NCBI RefSeq assembly: GCF_026212465.1
Contig: NC_080056.1
Coordinates: 9,566,061 to 9,630,060 of the forward strand
Length of the DNA: 64,000 nt
Source of the DNA: Amaranthus tricolor
Taxonomy: Eukaryota > Streptophyta > Magnoliopsida > Caryophyllales > Amaranthaceae
Direction of reading: 5' to 3'
Shown here: positions 13,006 through 25,946 of the stretch, piece after piece
How the letters are laid out: each line of letters begins with the position of its first letter
Position numbering within the stretch: position 1 is the first letter of the stretch
Notes under the pieces: generated by a model
Told to the model about the DNA's origin: nothing
The model's input: only the letters and a program-made list of their open reading frames with translations
Database searches by the model: none
Translations under genes and position numbers: made by a program

Positions 13006-13269
13006 TATTTTTTTTAAGCTAGTGTCTACTCATGAACCTTTTGTATACTTAACTTAGGTTTGATTATTGATGTCTAAGCCGTGTGTGGCTTGATTCTTTT
13101 GGGATATCCCGCTCTCTTTTTTGCACATAAAGAGTGAGATGAAGATATCTATTATGAAAAGTGAGCTCTATTTTCACACTGATGCAATCCTCAGGGAGAA
13201 TTCTAAAAATTCAGGCTCAATCCTGTATATATTTTGACTTTTGTGATTAATAGAAAACCTGTTTAACAA

Positions 13270-13322
<53 letters not shown>
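13270..13322. repeat. (TAA)n tail / target duplication 3' of the LINE
   Basis: About 17 ATA/TAA units followed by TTGCGAA, matching the block at 9838-9895. Confidence 0.9.
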
Positions 13323-13323
<1 letters not shown>

Positions 13324-13365
13324 TGCGAAAAGATAATAGAAAAATCATTACAATAATTCAATCTT

Positions 13366-13735
13366 TTTATAATTTCTCTATAATAATCTTACCAATTGAT
13401 TAACCGTAAATAATTTCAACTTTAGGCAGGTAGTTGCCTAGAGTAAACTCGAGTAACCAAATGACCAGCTATAGTAGGTAATTTATCAAAAAAGTAAACT
13501 AAAAATTAATGTAAAAATTAGAAAAAATTTTAAAAATTTACATATAAAATTTTGAATAACAAAAAAAATTATAAAAATATTTTTTAAATTTTTTTCGATA
13601 TTTTATTTTTAATTTTTTTCTAAAAACTTTCTAAAGCAAGTTATTCTATTACCGGGTTTACTCTAGATAAATACAACTTAATGTTTGGATTATTTATGGT
13701 TAATCAATACGTGAGAATGAGATTATTGTACGAAA
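13366..13735. repeat. Inverted repeat, MITE candidate
   Basis: The left arm contains ATTGATTAACCGTAAATAAT and AGAGTAAACTCG. The right arm contains, inverted, ATTGATTAACCATAAATAAT and AGAGTAAACCCG. The arms are ~70 bp each around an AT-rich centre. No target duplication was identified, so the class is open. Confidence 0.55.
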
Positions 13736-13939
13736 ATCATGAATATTCTAAATAATTTTTCCAAAGATTAGTTACAACTTAATAGAGCTTTGCTATTTGT
13801 TGTCATAATATTATGTGGTGGTCATAGAGAAATTCTTGTGTGGACTTAGTGCACATCAAAATAGTGTAAATCATTTTAACACTCATATTCCTACTCTATT
13901 CACTTTCTTCACTCTTTATTACATACTCTAAAGTAACTG

Positions 13940-14260
13940 GAAGAAAAAATTTTTGAAAAAAATTAATTTAATTTAATTTTTAAAAATTTTTAATTTTAAT
14001 TTTAATTTTTAAATTTTAATTTTTAAAATTTTTTAATTTTAATTTTTTTAATTTTTTAATTTTTTACTTTTTTACTTTTTTAATTTTCTAATTTTAATTT
14101 TAATTTTTAATTATTTTAATTTAAATTTTAAAAATATTTTAACTTTTTAAGAGTGGAGTGGAGTACAGTGGAGTGTAAAAGTATAAGAGTAGAGTAGAGT
14201 AGAGTGGAGTGAAGTGGGATGAAATGTAAGAGTATAAGAGTAGAGTGGAGGAGAGTGTAA
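13940..14260. repeat. Low-complexity block: (TTTTAAA)-type then GAGTG-type
   Basis: From about 13955 to 14145 the sequence is A/T runs of the type TTTTAATTTTTAAA. From about 14146 to 14260 it changes abruptly to a purine-rich pentamer-like repeat (GAGTG/GAGTA). No gene is present. Confidence 0.85.
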
Positions 14261-15808
14261 ATGTTGATCCACACTAATATTAGTGTGAACTAAGTCTATA
14301 CTAGACTTTTTCATGGTCATATCTCTAAAGTGTTATTAATTTTTTACATGAAAACAAATACATTTTTAATAAAATCATATGAAAACACTATGGAAAATAA
14401 AAAAATTTAAAGCTACCAGATAACAATCCACTCGGACGCTTGATATTAAAGTCACTTTTAAAAATGAATTTAATTAAATCAACAAAATACACATCCGGTC
14501 CATGTATTACACGTATATATATACTAATATATTTCCCGTATTTCATTATACTTCCTAAATTTCATTTTTCACCCAATTTAATGTGTTTTTTTATCAATTG
14601 ATATCTTGAGTTATTTATAACTAAATATTATAAAAAAACAAATACTACTATTAGAATCATTAGTGGAAAAACCTCAAAGGACTGCAACATATTCCCTTTA
14701 TTTTTTTGCCTAATTTTTTCAATTAGTTAATGCCGTGTAACTAAAAAAACCACAAATTGCAGTATATGTTGCATTGTAGATAGCGTTTTTTCTACTAGTG
14801 AATTTACGCAATTAGACGATAATTCAATCTATAGTTCAATTGACTATACTTTTCCTGTCATATTCATTATTCACTATAAAATATAATATAAATTTAAATG
14901 ATAAACAATTTAATTTAATAACTTTGTATAGCATGTAATTCATGACAGAGATAGACATATAGTACTATTTGGAAATTATTATAGGAATATAGCTTAAGTT
15001 TTTGGCAAAATAATTCATAATCAATAGTCGTGATTTGTAAATCACTACTAAAAGACAAAAATTATAATAATAAAATAAATAAAATCAAAAAAGGTAAATT
15101 AAAATAACAAAACTCTCACAGTATTAAATCCTATCACATAAGAATAATTTGTTAATTTCACAAATAACTATTATTTACTAATACTTCCTCTTTCCTGCAG
15201 ACCCACCGGCACCCATCAACTTGCTCTTAAAAGCATTTAGTATTACATTTTTTTCCATTAGTACTTAATTTGATAATTGCGCGCACTAATGTGAGATTGA
15301 GAGTGATGTCATTGATTATTGTGATATTGTTCTTTAGACAGCAACAATATCATCAGTGTGCATAAATTTTCAACATGAAATACTCGGTTTTAAAAATCAG
15401 ACCATTTATTTGATTTTTAAAAAAATTTATTGGATAATAAACAATAATATTGTTTTCATGATTTTTATTAAACTATAAATATGATTTTGATTAAGGAAAG
15501 AAAGAGAAAGTTAATTTAATATTTGTGTGTATAGATAAAAAAACAAAATAATAGAAATAAAACTGAATATGATTTGATATTTAATTTTGAGCATCCCTAA
15601 GCAATAATATGATCACACTAGCACATTAATTACATGGTACTTTTTTATATTACTGAAATTGACTAAATATAATTAATTTCATCATAAACCTTACGCTTAT
15701 GTCTATTTTAGTTTATCATCTAATTTTTTTTGAGTTTGCTTTATTTTTTACATTTTTATATATAATAATTTCATCAGTAAACTTATTTATCCATTCTCTT
15801 GATACATA
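14261..15808. other. AT-rich spacer before the CACTA element
   Basis: I see no gene or clear repeat boundary in this stretch. Confidence 0.4.
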
Positions 15809-16090
15809 CACTACAAGAAAACTTGTTTTTAGCAACAAGTTTTAGCAACGACTATATTTTTTTCGTTGCGAAAAATACAAGTTGTTGCGAAATCCATTGT
15901 TGTTGCTAAGTAATCGTTGCCATAAAAAAAAAAACTTTCCCACCCCTTAAAATAATTTCCCGGTATAACCCAATTTTTTGCAACAAACAATTTAGTTGTT
16001 AAAATTAAATAAATAATTCGTAACTGTATATATTGTTGCAAAAAATATTTAAATATACAGATACAATAAAGTCATTGCAAAAACCCTTAT
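15809..16090 (+). repeat. CACTA 5' terminal and subterminal repeats
   Basis: The CACTACAAGAAAA terminus is followed by clustered, alternately oriented motifs AGCAACAAG, AGCAACGA, GTTGCGAAA and TTGTTGCTAAG. These are the usual binding-site arrays for the second CACTA protein (established for En/Spm). At least seven motif copies are visible in 280 bp. Confidence 0.8.
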
Positions 16091-17549
16091 ACTAATAATT
16101 TTTGTTTTCATTTCCCTTTCAAATCAGAACCCCATCCCTCACAATCCCGATTTCCCTCGCAATTTAGAAACCCACGAACCTATTCCCTTACAAACCCGAT
16201 TCCCCACAAACCCTATTCCCGCACACCGTACCGCAGGGATTGCCGCCTGCACACCGGAGCGTCTGCCGCCTGCACGCCAGAGTTTCAGCCGCCTTTTGCA
16301 CACCGGTGCTGCCGTTATGCTGCAGCGTTCCTTCAGCCGCCTCTCAAATAACCCACGACAGGTAGTTTTTTTTTTTGCCTTTTTTTTTTCTTTGAATTTC
16401 TCGTTCTTGTTTCTTGTTATTTTCAATTTATGGGTTGTTCTTTTAATTTCTTGGGCTTTGTTGTAATTATCAGATTAAAATGTATGTGTATTTCATCAGT
16501 TTGAAATGTTGTGTTGTATGTATTTTCATAGTCTTGGCAATGAAGGAACAAGAATTCGTCTTTTTCTTGGGATTTGTTCTAATTATCAGATTTATATATC
16601 TGTATTTCATGATTTTGAAATGTTGGGTTGTATTTCATGACATAGATTAACCTTTTTCTTTGCCACTGAGGATTTACAATTAGATCTTGAGGGCTTAATT
16701 ACTTGCGTTTTTTGGGGGTTTATGTTTGTGTGTTTTTTTGTATTGGGAAATTACTTGCGTTTTTTTATTACTATTATTTTCTGAGTGCAATTCATTTGGA
16801 ATTAGCTAGCAGTGGCTTTAGGGGGATTAAACACCGTTTCTTGAATAAGGTAAAATTGCTTTTGATTTATATGGATAATTTATGAAAATGTGAGATTCTT
16901 CCAAAGTAATGCTAAGAAAAATTGATGGAGTTACTTCAAATTGAAGTTCTAGACGATAAGATTAAAGCAAAAGTAAGTTTTTGGCCTATAATTTCACGGT
17001 GTAAGGTTTTGATGTCATGATGGAATTAGATTTTTCTTTTCAAATTGAAGCAAAATAACTCATTTTTTGCGATTGTGATGATACATACTTGATGAGGGCA
17101 AAGATTTTTAGTTTATTTGTTTTAGATTATAATGAAGTAAAATGATTCATGTGAACTTCTTAAATTATTCTTGTTTATTCAAGTTGATTTGTCTAAGTTG
17201 ATTTGTCATGTATTGAAAATATTTTCTAAGTTGATTTGTCACGCATACATTGAACAAATGGTAATCTTTGTTCTTGTTTTTATTGTTAAATTGTTCTTCA
17301 AACAACTTAAAGTTAAAATTCCCTTTCACATAGTGGTTAAATTGTTATTCAAGTTGTTAAATTGTTCTCGTGTTTCTTTCAAAAATTTAAATTGTTCTTG
17401 TTCTTTTTGAATCGTTAAATTGTTCTTCAAACAACTAGAAATTAAATTGTTCTTGTTCTAGTATTAATTGTTAACAATATTATAAGGAGTTCTTGGTGAT
17501 ATTATTAAATGTTATATAACCTAATTATTATAAACTTTAAATATAGGAA

Positions 17550-20500
17550 ATGATTTTGAATAAGGCATGGGTCAAAATAAAAGATCGTTCATCTATTGAT
17601 TATGTAAATGGTGTTGATGAGTTTCTAAATTTTTCTCTTTCCAAAGTAAGAGAAGATGATCGAGATAGTACTACTATTAGGTGTCCTTGTAATAGTTGTC
17701 GCAATATATTTCTTAAAACAAAATGTGATGTAAGACTAGACTTGCTTAAAAGAGGAATGTATGAGAAGTACACTTTTTGGGAACTTCACGGGGAAGAATT
17801 AGTTGAATCAAGTGATGGGGATGATGTTAATGAGTCGAATGACACTGATAGTGGTTTCACAATGTTGCAAGATGCATGTGGAGTTGGTGCTATGAATGTT
17901 GGTAGTGCTGAAGAGGCTTTAAATAATATTGAGGAGTATGAGAAACGTAATGCAAATGCAAAAAAGTTTTTCAAACTTTTAGAGGAGTACCAAGAACCAT
18001 TAACAATGCATGGCACAACAATGTCTAAGTTGTCATATATTGTTAAATTATTACATTTAAAGGTTTTGAATAATTGGTGTGATAACTCTTTTGATAGTTT
18101 ACTCCAATTAGAACGTCAAGGTTATGGAGCTTACCTTCCAACTTCTTATTACGAGGCTAAGAAATTCATTAAAGACTTGGGCCTTGATTATTATAAGATT
18201 GATGCTCGTGAAAATGATTGTATTCTTTATTGGAAAGAGCATGAAAAATTGATTGAGTGTCCCACTTGTGGTTTATCAAGGTGGAAACAAGAAAAGGAAG
18301 GCTCTTCTAAGGGGGTAAAGATTTCTAGAAAAGTGCTAAGATATTTTCCATTGAAGCCTAGGCTACAATGGTTGTACATGTGTAGAAAGACATACAAAGA
18401 CATGCATTGGCACAAAGAAAGGGATGCTACTAAAACATATAGTGAATGATTGTGATAGGATCATAGATGATGATGCCCTTTCTAGGGAAGAGGAGGATGA
18501 TACGTTTTTGGAGGATGACAATGCGAGTGCGGTGGATGATACAATGAGACATCCATCTGACTCCTTTACATGGAAATCATTTGATGAAGAGTATAGTGAA
18601 TTTGCTAAAGAGGTGCGAAATGTTAGACTTGGACTAGCTTGTGATGGCTTTCAGCCATTCAATAATTCACAACATAGCATATGGCTAGTGGTTCTTATCC
18701 CTTATAATTTTGCTCCTTGGTTATGCATGAAACCTTATTCATTTATGCTATCTTTACTAGTACCAGGTCCAACAAGTCCTGGAATTAATATGGACGTCTA
18801 CCTTCAACCACTTATTGAGGAGTTAAAGGAGCTTTGGGAGGTTGGTGTTGAAACCTATGATGCTTACTCTAAAACAAATTTTATCTTGCGTGCATCACTA
18901 CTGTGGACTATCAATGACTTTCCTGCATATGCAGATTTTTCCGGATGGTCTACCAAAGGTTGTTACGCTTGTCCATGTTGTCATAAGGAAACTAAACGGA
19001 CTTCGTTGATGCATAAGGGTGGTTATTTAGGGCATCGTCGTTGGCTTCCAATGAATCATAAGTGGAGAAATGATGCCAATTCTTTTGACGGTAAAATTGA
19101 AAAAGGTGTTGCACCAATTCCATTGAGTAGGGATGATGTATTACAACATTATAGCCGATTCTCACAAGCAAAATATGGGAAGATTGTAGGGAACAAAAGA
19201 AAAAGGGATGCTTCTAATAGCTTGTTTGGGTGGAAAAAGAAAAGCATTTTCTTTACCTTGCCTTATTGGAGGAAATTAAAAATTCGTCATAACTTGGATG
19301 TTATGCATATTGAGAAAAATGTTTCTGATAATATCTTGGGTACTTTAATGAGCATACAAGGCAAAAACAAAGATACTTTGAAGGCTCGATTGGATTTGGT
19401 GAAGATGAAAATCAGATATAAGTTTCATCCTAAAGTGGTTGATGGTAAGGTATGTGTTCCTATTGCTATATATACATTGAGGTTAGATGCCAAGGTTGCC
19501 ATATGTCGTATGTTTGCAAAAATGAAATCTCCCGTTGGATATCTATCAAACATTTCTCGTTGTGTTAAAGATAATGGAAAATATATATCATGTTTGAAGA
19601 GCCATGACCATCATGTTTTTATTTAGCAGTTGCTTCCCGTTGCACTTTGTGGGTTTTTACCTAAAGAGGTTTATGACCCTTTGGTTGAACTAAGTTTTTT
19701 CTTTCGAGACCTTTGCTCTAAAAACATAAATGTTGGTCAATTGGAAGAACTTGAAAAAAAAATTCCTTACACCTTATGCAAGCTAGAAATGATATTTCCA
19801 CCGGCTTTTTTTGATGTTATGGTGCATTTAGTTGTACATTTGGCAACTGAGGCAAAAATTGCTGGACCAGTTCGATATCGGTGGATGTATCCTATTGAGA
19901 GGTATACTTTTTCTTTAAGAAATATACTCATGTTTGTCAATTATTCAAATACTAACATATGTCTTATTCTATTAGGTTTCTTTGAACATTAAAGTCATAT
20001 ATTCGAAATCAAGCACATCCAGAAGGTTGCATTGCTGAAGGTTATTTGGCAGATGAGTGCTTAACATTCTGCTTTAGGTACATGAGTGACATTGACACTA
20101 AATTCAATCGCAAAGCAAGAAATGACGATGAAGATATAGAAGAGGATACCTTAAAATCAAACCTTGAGGTTTTTAGACCACTTGGACATACCATTGGGGG
20201 AAGTACACCAAAACATCTAGATCATCTAGAGTGTGATCCAATCCATTTTTATATTCTTCAAAACTACGATCCACTTCTTAAGTTTTTCCAGTAAGCCATT
20301 TTTATTCCTTATGTTTAATTAGTTTGAATTGTATAGTATTTTTTAGGCTATAGAAGCCAGTTTTATTTGTTTTTATATGGTGTCATAGAAACATAAGTTG
20401 GAAGTGGAGAAGGAATGTCCAGGAAATGTAGAACGGAGGCACAAAGAACAATTTTCCAAATGGATACAAAATCAAGTAAGAAAGCTTTTAAGTAATACAT

Positions 20501-21310
20501 TGTAAATGGTTTCCTTCTTAAGTTTTTCCAGTAAGCCACTTTGCTGATAAAGTATGTTTACATTTGTTCATTTAGGTACGAAAAATTCATAAACTTGGAC
20601 GCTGTGATAAAGACTTGTATAACTTAGTTTGTGGTCCTTCTAGAGTTCTAGGGCATTACACAGTATACATTGTAAATGGTTTCCGTTTCCACACCAGTGA
20701 TAGGTCAAAAAATAGGGAAACACAAAATTCAGGTGTCATGGTGCGTGGTGATGATGCTTCAGATAAGGAATACTATAGCATTTTGAGAGACATATATCAA
20801 GTGCGTTATCCTGGAGAAAATCATGTATTTATGTTCAAATGCAGTTGGTTTGATGTAGAAAACCTTGGTGGAGGGTATAAGGTAGATGAGCATGGTTTGA
20901 TTAGTATGTATAAGAATAGACTTTTGAGGTTGGATGATATGTTTGTGCTAGAATCCCAAGTGGAGCAAGTATTTATAGAAGATGAAAACAATGAGAATTG
21001 GAAATTTTTTATAAAAGCACAACCAAGGGATTTGTATAATATGAGTGCTAGTGATCTAGATAAGGAGGATATAGATGTAGATGCCTTTCAACAAGTAGAG
21101 GTGGAAGCTAATATTGAAACTGAATGTACTAATGGCGTACATGCTGACAATTTCAGAGTTAGTTCATTGTTGGCTACAAATATGTTTATGGATTATAAAG
21201 GAGAACAAGTAGTGCAAATGGTTACACAAATATTGGAAGATGACAATTTCATTAATGATGGTGAAATTGAAGTCTTTGAGGAATCGAGTGAAGTTGAAGA
21301 ACAAATTTGA
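17550..21310 (+). pseudogene. CACTA TNP2-type transposase (decayed)
   Basis: The first exon starts at ATG 17550 just after an AG acceptor. Order of domains: N-terminal transposase-associated zinc region (CPCNSCRN at 17690-17710), a second region with CPTCGLSRWK (18260-18290), the TNP2 core (MRHPSDSFTW, NVRLGLACDGFQPF, INDFPAYADFSGWSTKGCYACPCC in two overlapping stretches, 18545-18985), a DUF4218-like part (LPVALCGFLP, 19633-19660; PIERY near 19895) and a DUF4216-like part (20660-21010). Lesions: a frameshift near 18424-18449, a TAG replacing the usual Gln at 19624, and a TGA replacing Arg at 19983 just after a normal intron (19902-19975). The exon join around 20290-20395 is disturbed. The protein would excise the element by binding its ends, but this copy cannot encode it intact. 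Confidence 0.88.
20496..20540 (+). repeat. Chimeric duplicated segment in a TNP2 intron
   Basis: The stretch begins with ACATTGTAAATGGTTTCC, also found at about 20665-20682. It continues directly with TTCTTAAGTTTTTCCAGTAA, also found at about 20274-20295. Two separated pieces of the same element are thus fused here, as in templated filler DNA after break repair. Confidence 0.75.
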
Positions 21311-21529
21311 TTTTGATTCATCTCCTTGATTATGTTATGTTGTACAATATTTACATTCACTATTATCTTTCTTGTTATCTATATGAACAATTCGGCTACT
21401 ATTCAATATTTTCCTGCTCTATCTTGAAATATATTGTTTATTTTTTTCGCTCTATCTTGAAATATATTGTTTATTGTTGAAGCTACCTTTTGTTGGATAA
21501 TTTTGCTAAAATATCTGAATAGATAAAAG

Positions 21530-23973
21530 ATGATTGGGAGAGGAGGGGGAAAGAAAATTTGTAGTCGAAGTATTACCCTCGAAAAACTTCTGAGTCGTGT
21601 TCAAGCTAGTGGGACGCAGTTGTTTAGCAAGCAAAATGTAGCTGACCAATTCAATAATAGCTCTAACCCACACATCACAGATGACATTGCTCATGCGGTT
21701 AGCAAAAGTAAGTTTTTTTTTTATTTCAATTCAACAAATTAAATTTTTTTTTTTTGAATTCACTTTGATTTTCATTTTCTTTACCCTTGTAGATTTGGAG
21801 AGGCAACGAACAACTTATGAAGCGCATATAAACAATGCAGCACCAACTGAATTGCCAACAACTAAATCGCCAACAACTGATGCGCCGACCTTGAATGACC
21901 ATAACTTGATTCATGGAGACGATCTTCAAGGTTATGAAGAAACTGCTACACCAATCTTGAATGACCAAGCATTAGAAGGCGTCATTACCTTAATGGATGA
22001 AAGTACATTATTGAAAACTTGACTTTCAAGTTTCTAGTTTGTAATTATGGGTTTTTTTTTTTATATATTATTGATTATTGATTATTGTAGGCATATTTGG
22101 TAAGAGAAAGAAAAGAAGCAACTTTGTTAGTAGAATTAAAGTGGGCTTGCAAGTGAATGAAGCTTTAGATCCACAACCAAGGCAAACTATCACTCAGAAG
22201 GAGGTGGAGCAAGTTAATGGTGATGAGATAGATAGTAATACAGGTAGTTAAGAGAGATGGAGCAACTTTTTTAGATATTATTGATTATTGATTATTATAG
22301 GCATACTTGATAAGTTTTAACATTTGTATTATTTTGAAACGTCTTAACAATTTTTCATTAATTGTGAATTGTGGATAATTAGCAACTAGTAAGATCAAAG
22401 GAAGAGGTAAGAGAGGAATGTATAAGAGTTACGTGTTTGACATGAAAATTAAAGGGAGAGGATCGAAATTGAAGATCACAATACCTGATGAAATTGACCG
22501 AGCAATTGGAGATAATGCTCGTCACTTGGTTAATGAGTGTGGGCGTGTTGTGAGGACAAAAGCTCCCTTGAATGTGAAAAGTTGGAAAGAGGCATTTGAG
22601 GCAGCTGGAGAAAGTATGTTGAAGGAAATACTGGTTATGTTAGTTATTAATTTCTTTATTAATATCAGTTATTTAACACTATAGTTTTCTGGTTTTGGTT
22701 GTACTTATTTCTTAGCTTCTTTATGCAGGAGAAGTTTGAAATTGATAATTCTAGTGACTACTTCCAAATGTATGCATTTGTCTTAGAGACCATGCCAAGT
22801 TTATATAGATTGTACTAGTGTAGGTTGCACAATTACTACAAAAGTGCGAGATGCGGAAAAACTGACAAGGAGCGCAAAAAGAATCCTCCTCTTGACTTAC
22901 CCCAACCTTAATGGGAATATCTCATCAAGTATTACAGATCTGACAAATTTAAGGTATTTCTTTAATTAAACTATGTACTATTTATGAACTATTTATGTAA
23001 GAAAACAACTCAACATTAAGCCGATGTATATGTAAAACTTCATAATGTTAGAATTCATGGTAAATTGGAAATTCATATACTGATATACCTATAACAAAAT
23101 ACAATTGAATACATGCTAGTATTCGACTGATAGAAATGTTTGACAAGCTGTAACAAAATGCAAATACTAACGTGCATAGATACATCAATTTTTCTAAACA
23201 TAAATGTTTTTGATGTATCTGCTCGTCAATGATGCAATTTAGAAATTACCAATAATAGCAAGAACTTGATTGGCATCAACTTTTGTAATCATCGTGTAGG
23301 TCATAAGTGAGAGGAACTCTAAAAATCGGAATTCTGACAAGAGAACTAAGCATACGACTGGAAATTTATCATTTCTTGAATCAGAAGATGTATTGGTAAG
23401 ACAAACCTATTTTATTATGTTTATTGAATGTAGTCTAAAATAATATCAATAACGTTGTATTATTTGAATAAACAAAAGAGACTTCTAATGTGAAGCTAAC
23501 TGCTGATAAAGTTTGGCTTATCACACTCGTAAGAATGATCAAGGAAAACTAGAATGGCTCGATACACGGTCAAAAGAAATCCATGTATGTACAATAACCC
23601 ATTATAACTATATTTTTCTTACCCTTGTATGATTTTTTTATTATAATATACAATTATATATATCTTGTTTATGTAATAGGTGAAGTTGAAAGATGTTGTT
23701 GCTTCAGCTGCAGATTCAATGACACAAGATGAAATTTTGCTTCGAGTTCTGGACCAAAAGTTAGGGCATGTACGTGGAAAAGGGATAGGGGTACGTGCAT
23801 ATTCTAAAGACAAAGCACAAATAGAACAACGCAAGATTGTGGAGCAACAACAAGTGAAAATTCAGGAGCAACAACAACAAATTAAAGATTTGATGGAAAG
23901 TCAGTTGCTACAACAACGACAATTTGAAGAATATAAGGCACAACAACAAGAGGCAATTGAATCGATGAAATAA
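21530..23973 (+). pseudogene. CACTA second gene, Transposase_24-like (decayed)
   Basis: Pieces on the plus strand read as the accessory CACTA protein. They are 21530-21708 (MIGRGGGKKI..., donor GTAAGT), 21793-22020, about 22092-22240, about 22381-22635 (ITIPDEIDRAIGDNAR, VVRTKAPLNVKSWKEAF), 22730-22958 (FEIDNSSDYF, KTDKERKKNPPLDLPQP, WEYLIKYYRSDKF), near 23308-23398 (ISERNSKNRNS) and 23680-23973 (a Gln/Glu-rich coiled coil after LGHVRGKGIG). The order matches plant Transposase_24 (PF03004)-type proteins. In-frame stops around 22816 and 22910 show that it is dead. Exon borders after 22640 are approximate. Its role would be binding subterminal repeats. Confidence 0.75.
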
Positions 23974-24130
23974 AGCATCTTACAACAGCTACAGAATAAA
24001 GAAGTTCAATGATTGTCATGAATGCTTATTAGGTAAATGATGCTTTCGTTTGCATTTTTTAATATATACTTAGCCTTACAACATGCTAAAAAGACATGTT
24101 TCTAATATATACTTGGCCTTTCTTTTGCGT

Positions 24131-24285
24131 CTAATTAGGAGTTAACGGCTTGTGTTGTAATTTTAGTTACAATGGCATTAACTGGTTAGCATTTTAGTCC
24201 AATTAGGAGTATTGGCGGCTTGTGTTGTGGTTTTAGTTACAATGGCATTAGCTGGTTGGCATTTTAGTCCAATTAGAAGTATTGC
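24131..24285 (+). repeat. Tandem duplication of ~70 bp
   Basis: Two adjacent units run from TTAGGAGT through GGCTTGTGTTGT, TTACAATGGCATTA and ATTTTAGTCCAATTA. They differ by a few transitions. A partial third start (AGAAGTATTGCCGGCTTGTG) follows. Confidence 0.85.
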
Positions 24286-24869
24286 CGGCTTGTGTTGGAT
24301 TTTGTTGTCATGGGTTCTGGTCTTTGGCATATGCTTCATGCTATGTTTGAGTTGGAATTGTGATGGCTTGATTGTGAATTTGATGCTAAATTCTAAATGC
24401 TTTCCCTGTACACGTAATGCTTCATGCTAAGTTTTTGGTAATGTTTCCTATATATTTTGATCCATAAGTTAAAACATAATCAAATAATCTCTTGTATGAT
24501 TTTTTTATCTCAGCCCATCAGGTATCACAACTATGAAAAAAAAATCACAAAAAGCCAATACATATGAGAGTAAGTCTAGTATGATTTTAATGCACATTAA
24601 TACACCATGCACCTTTCTTAATATTTCTCCAATTTCTACTCGTATCATTTGATTCTACTTTTTAAATAAAAAGGTGCACAATATTTCAGTATGCTTTGAA
24701 TTTATACAAAACTTTACTATATATATTGGGAATAGAGAGATCAGAAAATTGTAAAATAATTAAACTATACTTCAATCACAAGTAACAAATCAATGAAGGT
24801 AAGTCTTTATTGATATATTGATTGTCTAGTGAATATTATGATAATGTTTTGTAATTATATATAGATAAT

Positions 24870-25126
24870 AATCCCTTTGTTTTCAAATGTTCTTCCTATT
24901 CACTTTTTTCGCATATCCTAATGCAAACTTTAAATTAAATAATTTTAACTGTGAGTTTTTAAAAGTTCTAAAAAGTTGATATTTAGAAAATATATATTGA
25001 GATGAATCTAACAAAATCCCACATGAATATGTTTTTTCTTATAAATCTGAGATATCGTAGTCAAAATTTGACACTAAAATTAGTAAATTATATTTGAGAA
25101 GAACATATGAAAACAAAAAAAGTGTA
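24870..25126. mobile_element. MITE with CCCTTTGTTTT-type ends
   Basis: The left arm CCCTTTGTTTTCAAATGTTC is matched by an inverted right arm (GAACATATGAAAACAAAAAA). The interior shares GATGAATCTAACAAAATCCC with the Stowaway-like element at 52495-52741. It abuts the mariner element on its right. Confidence 0.6.
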
Positions 25127-25946
25127 TTATAGTACTCCCTCCTATTCAGGATAGGTGTCCCATTTGACTTTTCACGGATTTTTAAGAAAAGTCAAAATGG
25201 GACCTTAAGGGTAGGAGAGAGAGAGAGTAGTATTATGTGTTTTTAATAGTAAGGATTAAGGAATTAATGATTCCCACCAATTTTAAGCACTTTTTAGCCC
25301 AATTTAAAAGCTGATTTTTTTGGCACCAAAAGTTTGAAATTTTTTTTCAGTACAATGCCAAAATTACATCGATCATCTAATTAAGTCCCGAATTACATAA
25401 TTAAGTCCTACGTTTACAATAATTTTTGGAAATTACATAAATTTCTCAAGAGTACTAAAAATTAAATTCATCAGTTACGGTATCTCAGAGAGCCTTCTCA
25501 ATTCTTCAACAGCTTCGGTGTAGTTGCAGTCGTTACTGATCATGTGAGTGCGAATTTTTTTGCGATCATTGACTTCAGATTTTCCAAATTACTAAAAATA
25601 CGCATTAATAATTTCTTAAATAGCCTCCAATATAAACAACCAAATTTTCAAAATGAAAAAAATCATCACATTACCCAAATTAATTTGAAACCCCAAATTA
25701 AAATGTCCAAAAATAAGGAATTCAGAAGGAAATCAGAAACTGCCGCCAGTGCAAGAAACTAATATTGGTGTCTGGCGCCATGAATTCAACCAAAATTTCA
25801 AAGCACACAACATAAATTGAGATTAATGGGTATAAGTTGCCAAAAATGAATTGTCAAACAGAAATAAAATTCAATCATTACATGAAAAAACAGAAACCAT
25901 AAATAGACAATGACAATGGTCATTTATTACACATTCATCTAAAACA

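Larger units (their letters stand above)
9896..13269 (+). mobile_element. 5'-truncated L1-type LINE, interrupted by an LTR-like insertion
   Basis: A non-LTR retrotransposon lacking its endonuclease half. The reverse-transcriptase part begins near 9916, and the 3' UTR runs to a (TAA)n tail at 13270. Both sides carry (TAA)n followed by TTGCGAA, which I read as the target-site duplication. An unrelated ~0.9-kb LTR-like block splits the C-terminal coding part at about 11955-12852. The coding sequence carries several frameshifts and stops, so the copy is dead. Confidence 0.85.
15809..24450 (+). mobile_element. CACTA (En/Spm-type) transposon, 3' terminus not found
   Basis: The left end is the diagnostic CACTACAAGAAAA at 15809-15821, followed by subterminal GCAACAA/TTGTTGC motifs. 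Downstream are two decayed plus-strand genes in the usual CACTA order: a TNP2-type transposase (17550-21310) and a Transposase_24-like gene (21530-23973). I searched by eye for the inverted end TTTTCTTGTAGTG up to the next element at 24870 and beyond and did not find it. The end coordinate is therefore only where recognisable content stops, and the element is probably 3'-truncated or split by later insertions. Confidence 0.8.

Noticed and set aside
16139..16426. A 95-codon minus-strand frame rich in Lys/Arg near the CACTA 5' region
   Set aside because: It overlaps the presumed CACTA leader, is compositionally skewed by C-rich sequence, and matches nothing I recognise.
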